A stretch of DNA of 64,000 nt from Celeribacter marinus (GCF_001308265.1 NZ_CP012023.1:248001-312000), one strand, 5' to 3'; shown: positions 44,194-53,327, numbered from the stretch's first letter. Made by a program: numbers and translations. Notes: generated from the letters alone by a model not told the origin.

Positions 44194-45195
44194 ATGGGGC
44201 AGGGCGCGTATATTTTCGGATGTGAGGGTCTGTCCCTCGACAAACGTGAGGCCGCATTTTTTCGTGAGAGCGATCCATGGGGCTTTATTTTGTTTGCCCG
44301 CAACGTCGACACCCCCGAGCAGATGTACCGTTTGACCAGTGAATTGCGTGAGGCCGTGGGGCGCGATGCGCCGGTTTTGATTGATCAAGAGGGCGGACGG
44401 GTGCAACGGATGCGCGCGCCAACGTGGCGTGAATTCCTCCCACCGCTTGATCAGATCGAGGCCGTCCTACGTCGTGGCGACGAAGAGGCGGCGGCGCGCT
44501 CGATGTGGCTGCGCGGACGCCTGATTGCCGATGATCTTGCGCGGGTTGGCGTTGATGTCAATTGTGCGCCGACCTTGGATGTGGCGCGCGATGATACCCA
44601 CCCGTTTTTGCGCAATCGCTGTTATGGCAGTGATCCCGAAATCGTCGCCCTGATGGGGCGCGCGGTGGCGGATGGACAGGCTGAGGGTGGCGTGTTGAGC
44701 GTGATGAAGCACATGCCCGGACACGGACGCGGCACAGTCGACAGTCATCTGGGGCTCCCGCGTGTTGAGGTGGATTTAGACGAACTGCTCGGTGATTTCG
44801 CCCCGTTCAAGGCGCTCAATGATTTGCCGATGGGGATGAGTGCGCATATCGTTCTGGATGCGGTCGAGCCGGAAACACCCGCGACACAAAGCGATAAATG
44901 CATCGCACTCATTCGCACCGAGATCGGGTTTGACGGTCTGTTGATGACGGATGATATTTCAATGGAAGCGCTCTCGGGCAGTGTGTTCGAACGGGCCACG
45001 CGGTCCATTGCGGCGGGATGTGACTTGGTCTTGCATTGCAATGGAGACATGGCGGAAATGGCACATCTGGCCAAGCTGGGCGGGTTAACAACAGCGGCGC
45101 AGGTCCGTGCGGATCGTGCGGTTGCCCTGCGCAAACCTGCCGAAGGCATTGACATCCGCGAGGCTGAGGCCGAACTTAAATCCCTAGTAGACTAA
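44194..45195 (+). CDS. nagZ: Beta-N-acetylhexosaminidase
   Basis: This 333-residue cytoplasmic GH3 enzyme of peptidoglycan recycling removes GlcNAc from anhydromuropeptides. IDQEGGRVQRM near residues 66-76, KHMPGHGRGTVDSH near 170-183 (with the His/Asp catalytic dyad loop) and TDDISMEALSG, where the Asp is the nucleophile (near 250), all match NagZ. GAGGCGAG precedes the ATG, 14 nt after the SPOR gene. Confidence 0.95.
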   Translation: MGQGAYIFGCEGLSLDKREAAFFRESDPWGFILFARNVDTPEQMYRLTSELREAVGRDAPVLIDQEGGRVQRMRAPTWREFLPPLDQIEAVLRRGDEEAAARSMWLRGRLIADDLARVGVDVNCAPTLDVARDDTHPFLRNRCYGSDPEIVALMGRAVADGQAEGGVLSVMKHMPGHGRGTVDSHLGLPRVEVDLDELLGDFAPFKALNDLPMGMSAHIVLDAVEPETPATQSDKCIALIRTEIGFDGLLMTDDISMEALSGSVFERATRSIAAGCDLVLHCNGDMAEMAHLAKLGGLTTAAQVRADRAVALRKPAEGIDIREAEAELKSLVD

Positions 45196-45238
45196 GCATC
45201 GTATAGCGCCCTTGGGGTTTGGGAAGAGCGACACTCGT

Positions 45239-46054
45239 ATGGCGGACAGCGATCAAATCGAATTTGAAGACGGCTTTGAGCGCGGGGACAGTGCTCTGAG
45301 CGTCGAAGAGCGTTTGGTGGCTGAGGCTCTGATTGTCGACGTTGACGGGTTTGAAGGCCCGCTTGATCTCCTGTTGCAGCTCTCGCGCACGCAAAAGGTC
45401 GACCTGCGTCAGGTGTCTATCCTACAGCTCTCGTTGCAATATTTGGCGTTTGTCGAAAAGGCTTCTGCGCTTCGTATTGAGTTGGCCGCGGACTATCTGG
45501 TCATGGCCGCGTGGCTCGCGTTTCTCAAATCGCGGCTATTGCTGCCGCCCGATCCATTGGACGATGGACCCTCGGGCGAAGAATTAGCGGCCCACCTCGC
45601 GTTTCAGTTGGCGCGCCTTGAGGCGATGCGCAATTCGGCGGCCTGTCTGATGGCGCGCGACCAACGTGGGCGCGACTTTTTCACCCGTGGCATCCCCGAG
45701 ACGGTCGAGCGGGTGCGCAATGTGACCTATACCGCAACCTTGCTCGATTTGATGCAAGGCTACGCACGGATCAGGACCAAAGATGAATTTCGCCCGTTCG
45801 TGATGGACCGCGAAAGCGTGTATACGATGGAACAAGCCCTCGAGCGATTGCGCGGGCTTTTGGGCTATGCGGGGGACTGGGCCGATCTGACGTCCTATCT
45901 TCCCGAAGGGTGGCAATTGGACCCCAAGCGCCGCCGCTCTGCGACCGCCGCGTGTTTTGCGGCTTCGCTAGAACTCGCAAAGCTAGGTAAGGTTGAATTG
46001 CGTCAACGCGAGTTGTTTTCCCCGATCGAGATTAAGGCCAAGGCAGACAGATGA
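45239..46054 (+). CDS. scpA: Segregation and condensation protein A
   Basis: This 271-residue kleisin subunit bridges the SMC heads in the bacterial condensin. DVDGFEGPLDLLLQLSRTQK near residues 34-53 is the N-terminal helical SMC-neck-binding region, and the C-terminal winged helix ends near IEIKAKADR. The ATG at 45239 was chosen with GGGAAGAG upstream; the frame is open farther but without a start of equal quality. Its stop overlaps scpB as ATGA. Confidence 0.95.
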   Translation: MADSDQIEFEDGFERGDSALSVEERLVAEALIVDVDGFEGPLDLLLQLSRTQKVDLRQVSILQLSLQYLAFVEKASALRIELAADYLVMAAWLAFLKSRLLLPPDPLDDGPSGEELAAHLAFQLARLEAMRNSAACLMARDQRGRDFFTRGIPETVERVRNVTYTATLLDLMQGYARIRTKDEFRPFVMDRESVYTMEQALERLRGLLGYAGDWADLTSYLPEGWQLDPKRRRSATAACFAASLELAKLGKVELRQRELFSPIEIKAKADR

Positions 46055-46707
46055 CCGACACAGATCACACCGTAGACGCAGCGTTTGAGGAAAGCTTGTT
46101 CGAGGCGCCGCCTTTGGCGGAGCAAGAGCGGATGGTTGAGGCCGTGCTTTTTGCCTCAGCCGACCCTGTGACGCTTGCCGATCTCACCTCTCGCATGCCC
46201 CATGGCTGCAACGCCAAGGCGGCGTTGGAATTGTTGCAACGCCGCTATGAGGGACGCGGCGTGCGGGTGGTCAAAGTGGGCGAGGCTTGGGCGGTGCGCA
46301 CCGCACCCGACCTTGGATATCTCATGCAAAAAGAGACGGTTGAGACGCGAAAGCTGTCACGCGCCGCCATCGAGACACTCGCGATTATTGCCTATCACCA
46401 ACCGTGCACACGCGCGGAGATCGAGGAAATTCGCGGCGTGTCTGTCTCGCGTGGCACCATTGATCAGCTGCTTGAGATGGAATGGATCAGGTTCGGACGG
46501 CGGCGCATGTCGCCCGGTCGGCCCGTGACCTATGTGGTCACGCCCGATTTTCTTGATCACTTCGGCCTTGAGAGTGCGCGCGATTTGCCGGGTGTGAAAG
46601 AGCTGCGTGCAGCGGGTCTTTTGGAAAGCCGACCTTTACCCGGATTGGGGATGGGCGACGACGAGGATGAAGACGGCCAAGAGGACATGTTCGAGGACGA
46701 AAGCTAA
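46051..46707 (+). CDS. scpB: Segregation and condensation protein B
   Basis: This 218-residue condensin accessory subunit has two winged-helix domains. EQERMVEAVLFASADPV begins the first and LSRAAIETLAIIAYHQP near 104-120 begins the second, with RGVSVSRGTIDQLLE as recognition helix. It dimerises and binds ScpA. Start and stop overlap with scpA, so synthesis is coupled. The tail after residue 190 is acidic. Confidence 0.95.
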   Translation: MTDTDHTVDAAFEESLFEAPPLAEQERMVEAVLFASADPVTLADLTSRMPHGCNAKAALELLQRRYEGRGVRVVKVGEAWAVRTAPDLGYLMQKETVETRKLSRAAIETLAIIAYHQPCTRAEIEEIRGVSVSRGTIDQLLEMEWIRFGRRRMSPGRPVTYVVTPDFLDHFGLESARDLPGVKELRAAGLLESRPLPGLGMGDDEDEDGQEDMFEDES

Positions 46708-46815
46708 CCGCCTCGCGCGGTCGTGATAGCCACGCCTCGAAATTACCGTGTTTTCATGTTAGATCAGCACGCGACACAGCGCGTCAGGACGCGCACGTAC
46801 ACAGGGATATGAGTT

Positions 46816-47031
46816 ATGAACGTTGATCGAATTATCACCATGATTTTGCGCCGCGTGATGAGCCGCGTTGTGAACAAGGGCATTGATACGGGCATCAACG
46901 CCGTGTCCAAGCGCAGATCAGGCTCAAATCATGACGCAAACACAGGCGCGCCACAGATGTCAGATACAGCCAAACAAACCGCAAAACGCGCCAAACAAGC
47001 GGCACGCATGGCACGCCGACTGGGCCGCTAA
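46816..47031 (+). CDS. Small basic protein, 71 residues, unknown function
   Basis: The frame has an AGGGATATGAG sequence upstream of ATG 46816 and codes for a very basic protein (RRVMSRVVNKGIDTGINAV in the first half, KRAKQAARMARRLGR at the end). No domain is recognised. The N-terminal half could form an amphipathic helix. It lies after scpB, where many relatives have tatABC, and converges with dcd. Good start signals and the composition make it a likely gene. Confidence 0.65.
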   Translation: MNVDRIITMILRRVMSRVVNKGIDTGINAVSKRRSGSNHDANTGAPQMSDTAKQTAKRAKQAARMARRLGR

Positions 47032-47062
47032 TTAGGCGATGTGTCGCGTGAGCGTTGCCGCA

Positions 47063-48133
47063 CTACGCCTTGAAATGCTTGGATAGTTTTAGGCCTTGGC
47101 CCTGATAGTTGGATTTTAGGTCCGCGCCATAGATACGGTCGGGCTGGCATTCCATGCGTTCATAGACCAACCGTCCGACGACTTGGCCGTGTTCCAATAC
47201 AAACGGCGCTTCGTGACAGCGCACTTCGAGGACGCCACGCGATCCTTCGCCGCCCGCATTGGCATGACCAAATCCGGGATCAAAAAAGCCCGCATAGTGG
47301 ACACGAAATTCGCCAACCATCGCAAGATACGGCGCCATTTCAGCGGCAAAATCGGGTGGAATATGCACCGCCTCGCGGCTCACCAAGATATAGAACGCAC
47401 CGGGGTCAAGGATGATCCGCCCGTCTTTGGTGTGGATCGGCTCCCAGTATTCGGCCGGATCGTATGCGCCGATGCGGTCCAGATCAATCACGCCTGTGTG
47501 CGGCTTTGCGCGGTAGCCAACCAGATCACCCTTTGCGGGGATCAGATCGACAGAGAACCCGAGCCCTTGATCAATCACCGCAGGACCGTCGACCAAGGGG
47601 CTATTGAGGTGCAGTTGCGTGAGTTCCTTGTCCGTCAAAACGGCTTGGCCACGGCGAAATCTGATTTGGTTGAGGCGCATACCCGGACGCACCAGAACGG
47701 AAAAGGAGCGGGGGCAGATTTCGGCATAAAGCGGGCCAGTATAGCCCGATGGTATGCGGTCAAATTCGGTGCCGCCATCGGTGATGGTACGGGTCAAAAG
47801 ATCAAGGCGACCGGTCGAGCTTTTGGCGTTGGCCACGGCCTGAACATCGTCGGGCAAGTCGAGCGATTCCATCAACGGCACGACATAAACACAGCCCTTT
47901 TCAAGGACAGCGCCGTCCGTAAGGTCGATCTGATGCATTTCGAATTCAGACAGCCGGTCATGGACCGTGCGTTGGTCGCCAGTGAGGAACGAGGCGCGTA
48001 CCCGCCATGCACGGTTGCCCAATCGCAAATCAAGAGACGCAGGTTGCACCTGTGCGTCGATCACCGGCACAGTGGCGCGAATGGCCCCGTTGTCGATCAT
48101 CTCGCGAATTGCGCTATCAGCCAAAACACCCAT
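47063..48133 (-). CDS. dcd: 2'-deoxycytidine 5'-triphosphate deaminase, double-length alphaproteobacterial type
   Basis: This 356-residue protein has two dUTPase/Dcd-like beta-barrel halves, against about 190 residues in E. coli Dcd. The first half has QPASLDLRLGNRAWRVRASF and ANAKSSTGRLDLL. The second has DPGFGHANAGGEGSRGVLEV and the closing VGRLVYERM. It deaminates dCTP to dUTP for dTTP synthesis. GGGGGAC lies before the ATG. It is transcribed away from tRNA-Pro's terminator. Confidence 0.9.
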   Translation of the reverse strand: MGVLADSAIREMIDNGAIRATVPVIDAQVQPASLDLRLGNRAWRVRASFLTGDQRTVHDRLSEFEMHQIDLTDGAVLEKGCVYVVPLMESLDLPDDVQAVANAKSSTGRLDLLTRTITDGGTEFDRIPSGYTGPLYAEICPRSFSVLVRPGMRLNQIRFRRGQAVLTDKELTQLHLNSPLVDGPAVIDQGLGFSVDLIPAKGDLVGYRAKPHTGVIDLDRIGAYDPAEYWEPIHTKDGRIILDPGAFYILVSREAVHIPPDFAAEMAPYLAMVGEFRVHYAGFFDPGFGHANAGGEGSRGVLEVRCHEAPFVLEHGQVVGRLVYERMECQPDRIYGADLKSNYQGQGLKLSKHFKA

Positions 48134-48170
48134 GTCACGTCCCCCGATACGGTTTTACATCGCTTAACGC

Positions 48171-48218
48171 AAAACCGCCCGCAAGCAAAGGCTTAGAGCC
48201 ATGCTGACGGGCGGTTTT
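48171..48218 (-). terminator. Terminator of the tRNA-Pro transcript
   Basis: AAAACCGCCCG (48171-48181) and CGGGCGGTTTT (48208-48218) are perfect complements around a 26-nt loop with its own small stem. The minus-strand transcript ends in TTTT. It lies directly after the tRNA and 38 nt before dcd begins. Confidence 0.8.
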
Positions 48219-48228
48219 GAGGGTTTAG

Positions 48229-48305
48229 TGGTCGGGCTAGCAGGACTCGAACCTGCGACCTTCCGTCCCCCAGACGGACGCGCTACCAGGCTGCGCTATA
48301 GCCCG
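48229..48305 (-). tRNA. tRNA-Pro (anticodon GGG)
   Basis: The 77-nt cloverleaf reads on the minus strand from 48305: acceptor CGGGCTA pairs with TAGCCCG, and the D-loop has AGCGCAGCCTGGTAGCGC. The anticodon stem TCCGT/ACGGA encloses CTGGGGG, giving anticodon GGG. The T-arm is GCAGG-TTCGAAC-CTGC and the 3' ACCA is encoded. It serves CCC and CCU proline codons. Confidence 0.96.
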
Positions 48306-48393
48306 AACTGGGACTTTCATAAGGATTTTGGCGACAGGAGCAAGGGTGAAATGGCCGAATTATCAGGTGAGACAAAGATTTATCGGCGCGGCG

Positions 48394-49614
48394 TTACTCG
48401 GCGTGATCAAGGCGCGCTCGTAACGTCTGTGCGCGGTCCAACAGGGATGCCAAAACGGCGCGATCCACCGCACCAAGCGCCGCGCGCGAGCGGTGTACCG
48501 CCGAACTGGTGAGATCCTCGGAGTCCAACGGATCGTCGGGCAAACCAATGGGCGGCTCGATCAATGATGGGACGTCAACGGGATAGAGCGGCGCAAACGT
48601 GTCAGGGGCATCCACTAGCGTGGCATCTGCCGCGTCATCATTGGGCGCGATCGGATCGGTTTCTGGCTCAAAATCTGCGAGAGGCGTGGGGGCTTCTGGC
48701 TCAATCGCCGGTTCACTACGGTCCGCGCGGTCTGTGCGATAGGGGTCCGCTTTCTCCAAAACGGCTGAGATTGCGGACAATGGCTCGTGTATCGGCGGGT
48801 CGTGTGACGGCTCGTATGTCGGCGCGGACGGACGCGGCTCGGATGCTGTGTCGTCCTCGGTAGACGCGGGGGCGGCTTCCATTGGCTCAAATACCGCGGG
48901 CGTTTCGATCTCGTCGCACTCAACCTCTGGCGCAGGATCCAGAACAGGGTCTGGCTCACTGTCCAAAGCGATTTCGTCCTCAGCGTCATCCGCCACCGGA
49001 TCAAAATCAAACAGGCTGATTTGATTGTCTACAGGCGCGATTGCGTCCGCGGCAGCCTCGGCTTGCATGTCGGCGGACTGATCGGTGATGGGCGCGTCTT
49101 CGTCGTCGCCAATGGTCTCACCCTGTGCATCAGACACGCTCATCGGTGCACCGAGTAGGGACTCGATTGGGGCTGTAGTGGACGCGTCTTGCGCGGGAAT
49201 TGGATCGCCTTCGCGCGAAAACGGCACCACTGTCGGGGTCGTCTCGGTATTTTCGGGGGCTTGTGGCACATCAAGCGCCATGGGCGCGGGCGCAATCACA
49301 TCAGATTCGGACGCGTCAACGGCGTCTGGTGTATAGCCTTCGATCTCGGGCGACATCGCGGAGATATGTTTAACACCATGTTCACGCAGCAGCTTTTGCA
49401 CGCCGCGAATGGTCATTCCATCGTCATGCAACAGCTTTTTGATACCGCCAAGCAGGGACATATCGGCAGGGCGATAATACCGCCGCCCACCCGCACGTTT
49501 CACAGGTTTAATTTGTGTGAAGCGACTTTCCCAGAACCGCAAGACATGCGCGGGCGTGTCAAGCCAATCTGCGACTTCGCTAATCGTGCGAAAGGCGTCA
49601 GGCGATTTTTGCAT
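48394..49614 (-). CDS. MerR-family transcriptional regulator with long acidic C-terminal region
   Basis: This 406-residue protein has a MerR helix-turn-helix at residues 8-80 ([40 protein letters not shown]). About 300 residues dominated by Asp, Glu, Pro, Ala and Ser follow with no visible fold, then a helix ([19 protein letters not shown]) at the end. Orthologues regularly follow ihfA in this order of bacteria; the target genes are unknown. It is only 15 nt downstream of ihfA, so it is cotranscribed with fabH-ihfA. Confidence 0.87.
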   Translation of the reverse strand: MQKSPDAFRTISEVADWLDTPAHVLRFWESRFTQIKPVKRAGGRRYYRPADMSLLGGIKKLLHDDGMTIRGVQKLLREHGVKHISAMSPEIEGYTPDAVDASESDVIAPAPMALDVPQAPENTETTPTVVPFSREGDPIPAQDASTTAPIESLLGAPMSVSDAQGETIGDDEDAPITDQSADMQAEAAADAIAPVDNQISLFDFDPVADDAEDEIALDSEPDPVLDPAPEVECDEIETPAVFEPMEAAPASTEDDTASEPRPSAPTYEPSHDPPIHEPLSAISAVLEKADPYRTDRADRSEPAIEPEAPTPLADFEPETDPIAPNDDAADATLVDAPDTFAPLYPVDVPSLIEPPIGLPDDPLDSEDLTSSAVHRSRAALGAVDRAVLASLLDRAQTLRARLDHAE

Positions 49615-49628
49615 GGGAATTCCGAGCC

Positions 49629-49928
49629 TTAGCGCTTGTTGCCTGCGGCGACGCGATCTTTCATCAGATGCGAGGGGCGAAAGGTCAACACGCGGCGCGC
49701 AGGGATCGGTGCCTCATCGCCAGTCTTTGGATTGCGGCCAACACGCTCGGATTTTGCACGCACGGAAAAGGTTCCAAACGACGAAATCTTGACAGACTGG
49801 CCTTTGACCAATGCATCGGACATGTGTTGCAACACGCTCTCAACCAGTTGCGCAGATTCGTTGCGGCTAAGGCCAACTTCGCGAAAGACAGCTTCGCTCA
49901 GATCCATACGTGTCAAAGTTTTGCTCAT
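49629..49928 (-). CDS. ihfA: Integration host factor alpha subunit
   Basis: This 99-residue HU/IHF-fold DNA-bending protein has [20 protein letters not shown] and [20 protein letters not shown], the beta-arm with the intercalating Pro and the DNA-binding signature. With IhfB it bends DNA at specific sites in transcription and recombination. GGGAGAG precedes the ATG at 49928; a start 30 nt upstream lacks support. It is in the plsX-fabH-ihfA-merR order typical of alphaproteobacteria. Confidence 0.95.
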   Translation of the reverse strand: MSKTLTRMDLSEAVFREVGLSRNESAQLVESVLQHMSDALVKGQSVKISSFGTFSVRAKSERVGRNPKTGDEAPIPARRVLTFRPSHLMKDRVAAGNKR

Positions 49929-50062
49929 AACTCTCCCCCGAGGTTGTTTTCCTGACACTGGCAGGTCACGAACCGTCCGTCAATATCAATGACTTGCGCA
50001 GTGCAGCGCAGGCGATGTTTTGCGAATATTTTAGACGCTGCGGCTAATGTGTTGGTGGTGTG

Positions 50063-51037
50063 CTACCAGCGCAACACGACAGCGCCCCACGCGAGGCCGC
50101 CACCGATGGCTTCGGCCACGCACAAATCACCCTGTTTGATCTGACCGCGGGCTTTGCCAACGGACATGGCAAGCGGGATCGAGGCGGCGGAGGTATTGCC
50201 GTGATCTTGGACCGTCACCACGACTTTTTCCATTGGCAGGCCAAGCTTTTTGGCCGTGCCTTCGATGATGCGGATATTGGCCTGATGCGGGACGACCCAA
50301 TCGACGTCTTGGGGGGCAATGCCCGCACGATCCAAGGCCGTTTCGGCGGTCGAGGCCAGTTTTTGCACGGCTTGGCGGAACAAGGCGTTGCCCTGCATCC
50401 GCAATTTGCCACAGGTGCCTGTGGTAGACACGCCGCCATCAACGAACAACATCTCGCGGTATGAGCCATCTGAATTGAGGTCGGTCGACAAAATACCGCG
50501 ATCCGCACTTGTGCCCGTGCCCTCTTGAGCCTCTAGAACCAATGCGCCAGCGCCATCACCAAACAACACGCAGGTGCCGCGATCCTCCCAGTCCATGATG
50601 CGCGAAAAGGTCTCAGCGCCAATCACAAGAATGCGTTTGGCCTGACCCGAAACGATTTGAGCGTTGGCGTTGGACAGCGCAAAGATAAATCCGGCACAGA
50701 CCGCTTGGACGTCAAAAGCGAAACCGTGGCGCATGCCCAACTCGTTTTGGACCATCGTGGCCACGGAGGGAAAGGTGAGGTCGGGGGTAGACGTGGCGAC
50801 GATCACCGCGTCGATGTCCGCAACCGTGAGCCCCGCATCGATGAGCGCGTTTTTGGCGGCTTCGGCCCCCATCATAGATGTGGTTTCACCCTCGGCGGCA
50901 AAATGGCGGCGCTCAATGCCGCTGCGCGTGCGAATCCATTCGTCTGTGGTGTCGAGCGTGCTTTCGAACTCGGCGTTTTCTACAACGCGTGTCGGAAGAT
51001 AGTGGCCAACGCCTTTTACAACTGCCCGAACCGTCAT
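50063..51037 (-). CDS. fabH: Beta-ketoacyl-ACP synthase III
   Basis: This 324-residue thiolase-fold enzyme starts fatty-acid chains from acetyl-CoA and malonyl-ACP. The catalytic triad is visible: Cys in VQAVCAGFIFAL near residue 113, His in VPHQANIRI near 248, and Asn in DHGNTSAAS near 278. DEWIRTRSGIERR near the start is the FabH hallmark. It lies 29 nt after plsX on the same strand. Confidence 0.96.
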   Translation of the reverse strand: MTVRAVVKGVGHYLPTRVVENAEFESTLDTTDEWIRTRSGIERRHFAAEGETTSMMGAEAAKNALIDAGLTVADIDAVIVATSTPDLTFPSVATMVQNELGMRHGFAFDVQAVCAGFIFALSNANAQIVSGQAKRILVIGAETFSRIMDWEDRGTCVLFGDGAGALVLEAQEGTGTSADRGILSTDLNSDGSYREMLFVDGGVSTTGTCGKLRMQGNALFRQAVQKLASTAETALDRAGIAPQDVDWVVPHQANIRIIEGTAKKLGLPMEKVVVTVQDHGNTSAASIPLAMSVGKARGQIKQGDLCVAEAIGGGLAWGAVVLRW

Positions 51038-51066
51038 GCGCGCTACTCTCGTTCTTGTTTTTATAG

Positions 51067-52200
51067 TTAGTCGTCAGTTTGCGTCGAGGCCGCAGCAGAT
51101 GCAACCCGTGCGGCCAATCGATCGGTAAATCCGGTGGCGGCCAATTCATACGCAAGTTTGATTGCGGCAGACACGCCTGTGGCATCCGCCGACCCGTGGG
51201 ATTTCACAACCGCGCCTTTGAGGCCCAAAAACACACCGCCGTTCACGCGCCGCGGGTCGATTCGCTTTTGCAAGCGGCGCAACGAGGTGAGCGCGAGCAG
51301 GGCGGCAATCCGTGACAACGGCGTGGCTTTGAACGCGGTTTTGAGCGAGTCGCCGACGAATTTCGCGGTGCCTTCGCCGGTTTTAAGTGCCACATTGCCC
51401 GTGAACCCGTCCGTGACGATCACATCGACCTTATCGGACGGAATATCGCCACCTTCAACGAATCCCACATATTCGTAAGACCCGATTCCCGCAGCCTTTT
51501 CGATCATCTCATGCGCGACCTTAAGCTCGGCGCGGCCTTTGTGCTCTTCGGTGCCAACGTTCAACAGGCCCACGCGCGGACGCTCAAGGCCCAGACCATT
51601 GCGCGCGTAGGATGCGCCCATCATGGCATATTGGAGCAAATCTTGTTGATCGGCGCGAATATCGGCACCCACATCAAGCATCACGTTGAACCCGCCTGCA
51701 TTGCGAGAGGGCCAAAGACAGGCAATCGCGGGGCGATTCACCCCCTCCAACTTGCGCAGTCGGATCATCGAGGTCGCCATGAGTGCGCCAGTGTTGCCGC
51801 ACGAGACAACCGCCTGAGCCTCGCCATCGCGCACGGCATCAATGGCCGAGCGCATGGAGGTATCCGTACGCCGCATCGCCATCGAGGGTTTTTCACCCAT
51901 CGTCACAACGCCCGTAGTCGCACGGATTTCAACGCGATTTTTTAGGTTTTTTCGCTTTTTGACCAGTTTGGTCAGCTCCGCCTCGTCGCCATGAACGATA
52001 AAGTTCAGGTTCGCGTTCTTGGCGGCAGAACGCGAAATACCGGCGACTATTGCCGCCGGTCCGCTATCTCCTCCCATCGCATCGATGGAGAGGGTGACTT
52101 TAGTCCCGATGAGAACACCCAAACGTCCTTTGGCTTCGCCATCAGCCGCCGCAAGGGCAGGTGAGGAGGAGGGAAGGGGCGATGTGGGTTGGTCGCTCAT
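51067..52200 (-). CDS. plsX: Phosphate acyltransferase
   Basis: This protein of about 377 residues makes acyl-phosphate from acyl-ACP for phospholipid synthesis. The family opening LSIDAMGGDSGP is at about residue 38, so the chosen ATG gives an unusual 35-residue N-terminal extension rich in Ser/Pro/Ala. There is no clear ribosome-binding site at 52200. A TTG near residue 28, preceded by AAAGGA, is a shorter alternative. Other marks are VVSCGNTGALMA, ADIRADQQDLLQYA and DGFTGNVALKTGEG. It is between rpmF and fabH. Confidence 0.93.
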   Translation of the reverse strand: MSDQPTSPLPSSSPALAAADGEAKGRLGVLIGTKVTLSIDAMGGDSGPAAIVAGISRSAAKNANLNFIVHGDEAELTKLVKKRKNLKNRVEIRATTGVVTMGEKPSMAMRRTDTSMRSAIDAVRDGEAQAVVSCGNTGALMATSMIRLRKLEGVNRPAIACLWPSRNAGGFNVMLDVGADIRADQQDLLQYAMMGASYARNGLGLERPRVGLLNVGTEEHKGRAELKVAHEMIEKAAGIGSYEYVGFVEGGDIPSDKVDVIVTDGFTGNVALKTGEGTAKFVGDSLKTAFKATPLSRIAALLALTSLRRLQKRIDPRRVNGGVFLGLKGAVVKSHGSADATGVSAAIKLAYELAATGFTDRLAARVASAAASTQTDD

Positions 52201-52221
52201 CGGGTCGGCACCAAAAGGTGC

Positions 52222-52428
52222 TTATGCTGCGTCGTCGTCGAGATCGATCTCGTCGGCTTGTGCAATTACTTCACGGTCTGCGTAAGTGCCGCATGCGCCA
52301 CACACGTGGTGGGGACGCTTGAGCTCGCCGCAAGACGGACATTCGGTGGGGTTACTTGCAACCAGTGCATCATGCGAACGACGCATGCCGCGACGGGAAC
52401 CAGTAATCTTACTTTTGGGGACAGCCAT
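52222..52428 (-). CDS. rpmF: 50S ribosomal protein L32
   Basis: This 68-residue L32 protein opens [20 protein letters not shown]. The zinc ribbon CPSC...CGAC lies near residues 31-47 and is complete, so this is the zinc-containing form. The acidic tail [10 protein letters not shown] is typical of the group. It is followed at 21 nt by plsX, and a 233-nt leader with structured repeats separates it from the DUF177 gene upstream. Confidence 0.97.
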   Translation of the reverse strand: MAVPKSKITGSRRGMRRSHDALVASNPTECPSCGELKRPHHVCGACGTYADREVIAQADEIDLDDDAA

Positions 52429-52447
52429 GTCACAACCTCGGTAGATG

Positions 52448-52544
52448 GGGGCGATTGCCCCGATTTGCGGACCATTCGGCCCCTAATGAGCGGACCAAAA
52501 GGTCCAGTGTTTGCGGGCCAGTTGGCCCAGTTTGCGATCCTCGC
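52448..52544. repeat. Array of short hairpins with a 23-nt period, upstream of rpmF
   Basis: Three units start at 52469, 52492 and 52515, each GGRCC, four loop bases, then GGYCC. They read GGACC-ATTC-GGCCC, GGACC-AAAA-GGTCC and GGGCC-AGTT-GGCCC, each preceded by GC. The middle stem pair changes together, A-T in unit 2 and G-C in unit 3. A similar hairpin (GGGGC-GATT-GCCCC, 52448-52461) and GCGA-TCC-TCGC (52534-52544) flank them. The rest of the 233-nt gap holds no gene. Confidence 0.75.
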
Positions 52545-52661
52545 GGGCGCTGCGCATTGGCTGCGCCGCAAGCGAAAATCGTTCACGTAAACGAGGCCGG
52601 GAACATACTCGGAATCGTGTATGTTGCAACCCCTTTGTTCACGGGTCTTTCTTTGGTCCTT

Positions 52662-53237
52662 CTAGTCGTCTTTTTCCAGCTTGTCACGCAGTGCTTTGAG
52701 GCCGGCAAAGGGCTTTACGTCATCATCCGTCAGGGCGTCTTTGCCGCTTTCGGTGAATTGGGTGCGGGCAAGCTGTGCACCTTCGGCACGCGGATAAGCG
52801 GGCAATGCAAGAGCCAGCGCCTCAATCGCCACATCCGTAAGAGACAACTCCGCCGGTAGGGCTTCGCGGGTGTCATCCTCGGGCATTTCGATTTCTGAAT
52901 CGCCCTCGGCGGTCTCGTCGCCCTCCATCTCGGTGAGGTGCGACAGGTAGCTGCGCACCACAGGCTCGTCGAGCCGCGTCACCACGGGATGCAATGTGGC
53001 CACACAGGGTTGGGTGACGGTTGCGCCGATCTCGCCCGTGAGCTGCCAATCGCTTTTGCCAATCGGGGTGAGGGTGCCGCTAAAGCGCAGCTTTCGCAAT
53101 CCATCAAGCCCAAGCGTATCCGCCACGCTTTGCATATGCTCCGCCGTGGGGTCCAGTTTGAATTTATGGGGCCGTGAAGCGCTCAGATCGCTCAGGCGCA
53201 CAGGCACCCCCCAATGTGTCAGTCCGGTTTTAGACAT
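52662..53237 (-). CDS. DUF177 (YceD-like) domain protein
   Basis: This 191-residue protein belongs to the YceD/DUF177 family, which is regularly linked with rpmF and in plants and bacteria with 23S rRNA accumulation. Its core has GEIGATVTQPCVATLHPVVT with the family Cys, then an acidic stretch (EMEGDETAEGDSEIEMPEDD) and LSLTDVAIEALALALPAYPR. AAGGAGG at perfect spacing fixes the start at 53237. It is upstream of rpmF on the same strand. Confidence 0.9.
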   Translation of the reverse strand: MSKTGLTHWGVPVRLSDLSASRPHKFKLDPTAEHMQSVADTLGLDGLRKLRFSGTLTPIGKSDWQLTGEIGATVTQPCVATLHPVVTRLDEPVVRSYLSHLTEMEGDETAEGDSEIEMPEDDTREALPAELSLTDVAIEALALALPAYPRAEGAQLARTQFTESGKDALTDDDVKPFAGLKALRDKLEKDD

Positions 53238-53327
53238 GTGAAGCCTCCTTGATCGTTCGGCGGTGTTTCTATAAGCCGAATATGAGGCGCGTTCGCGCAT
53301 TACAAGAGCGAAGAGGCACGAGGGCAT

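Noticed and set aside
48229..48305. tRNA-Pro as an integration site for a mobile element
   Set aside because: No integrase, no duplicated tRNA 3' end and only housekeeping genes are found on either side.
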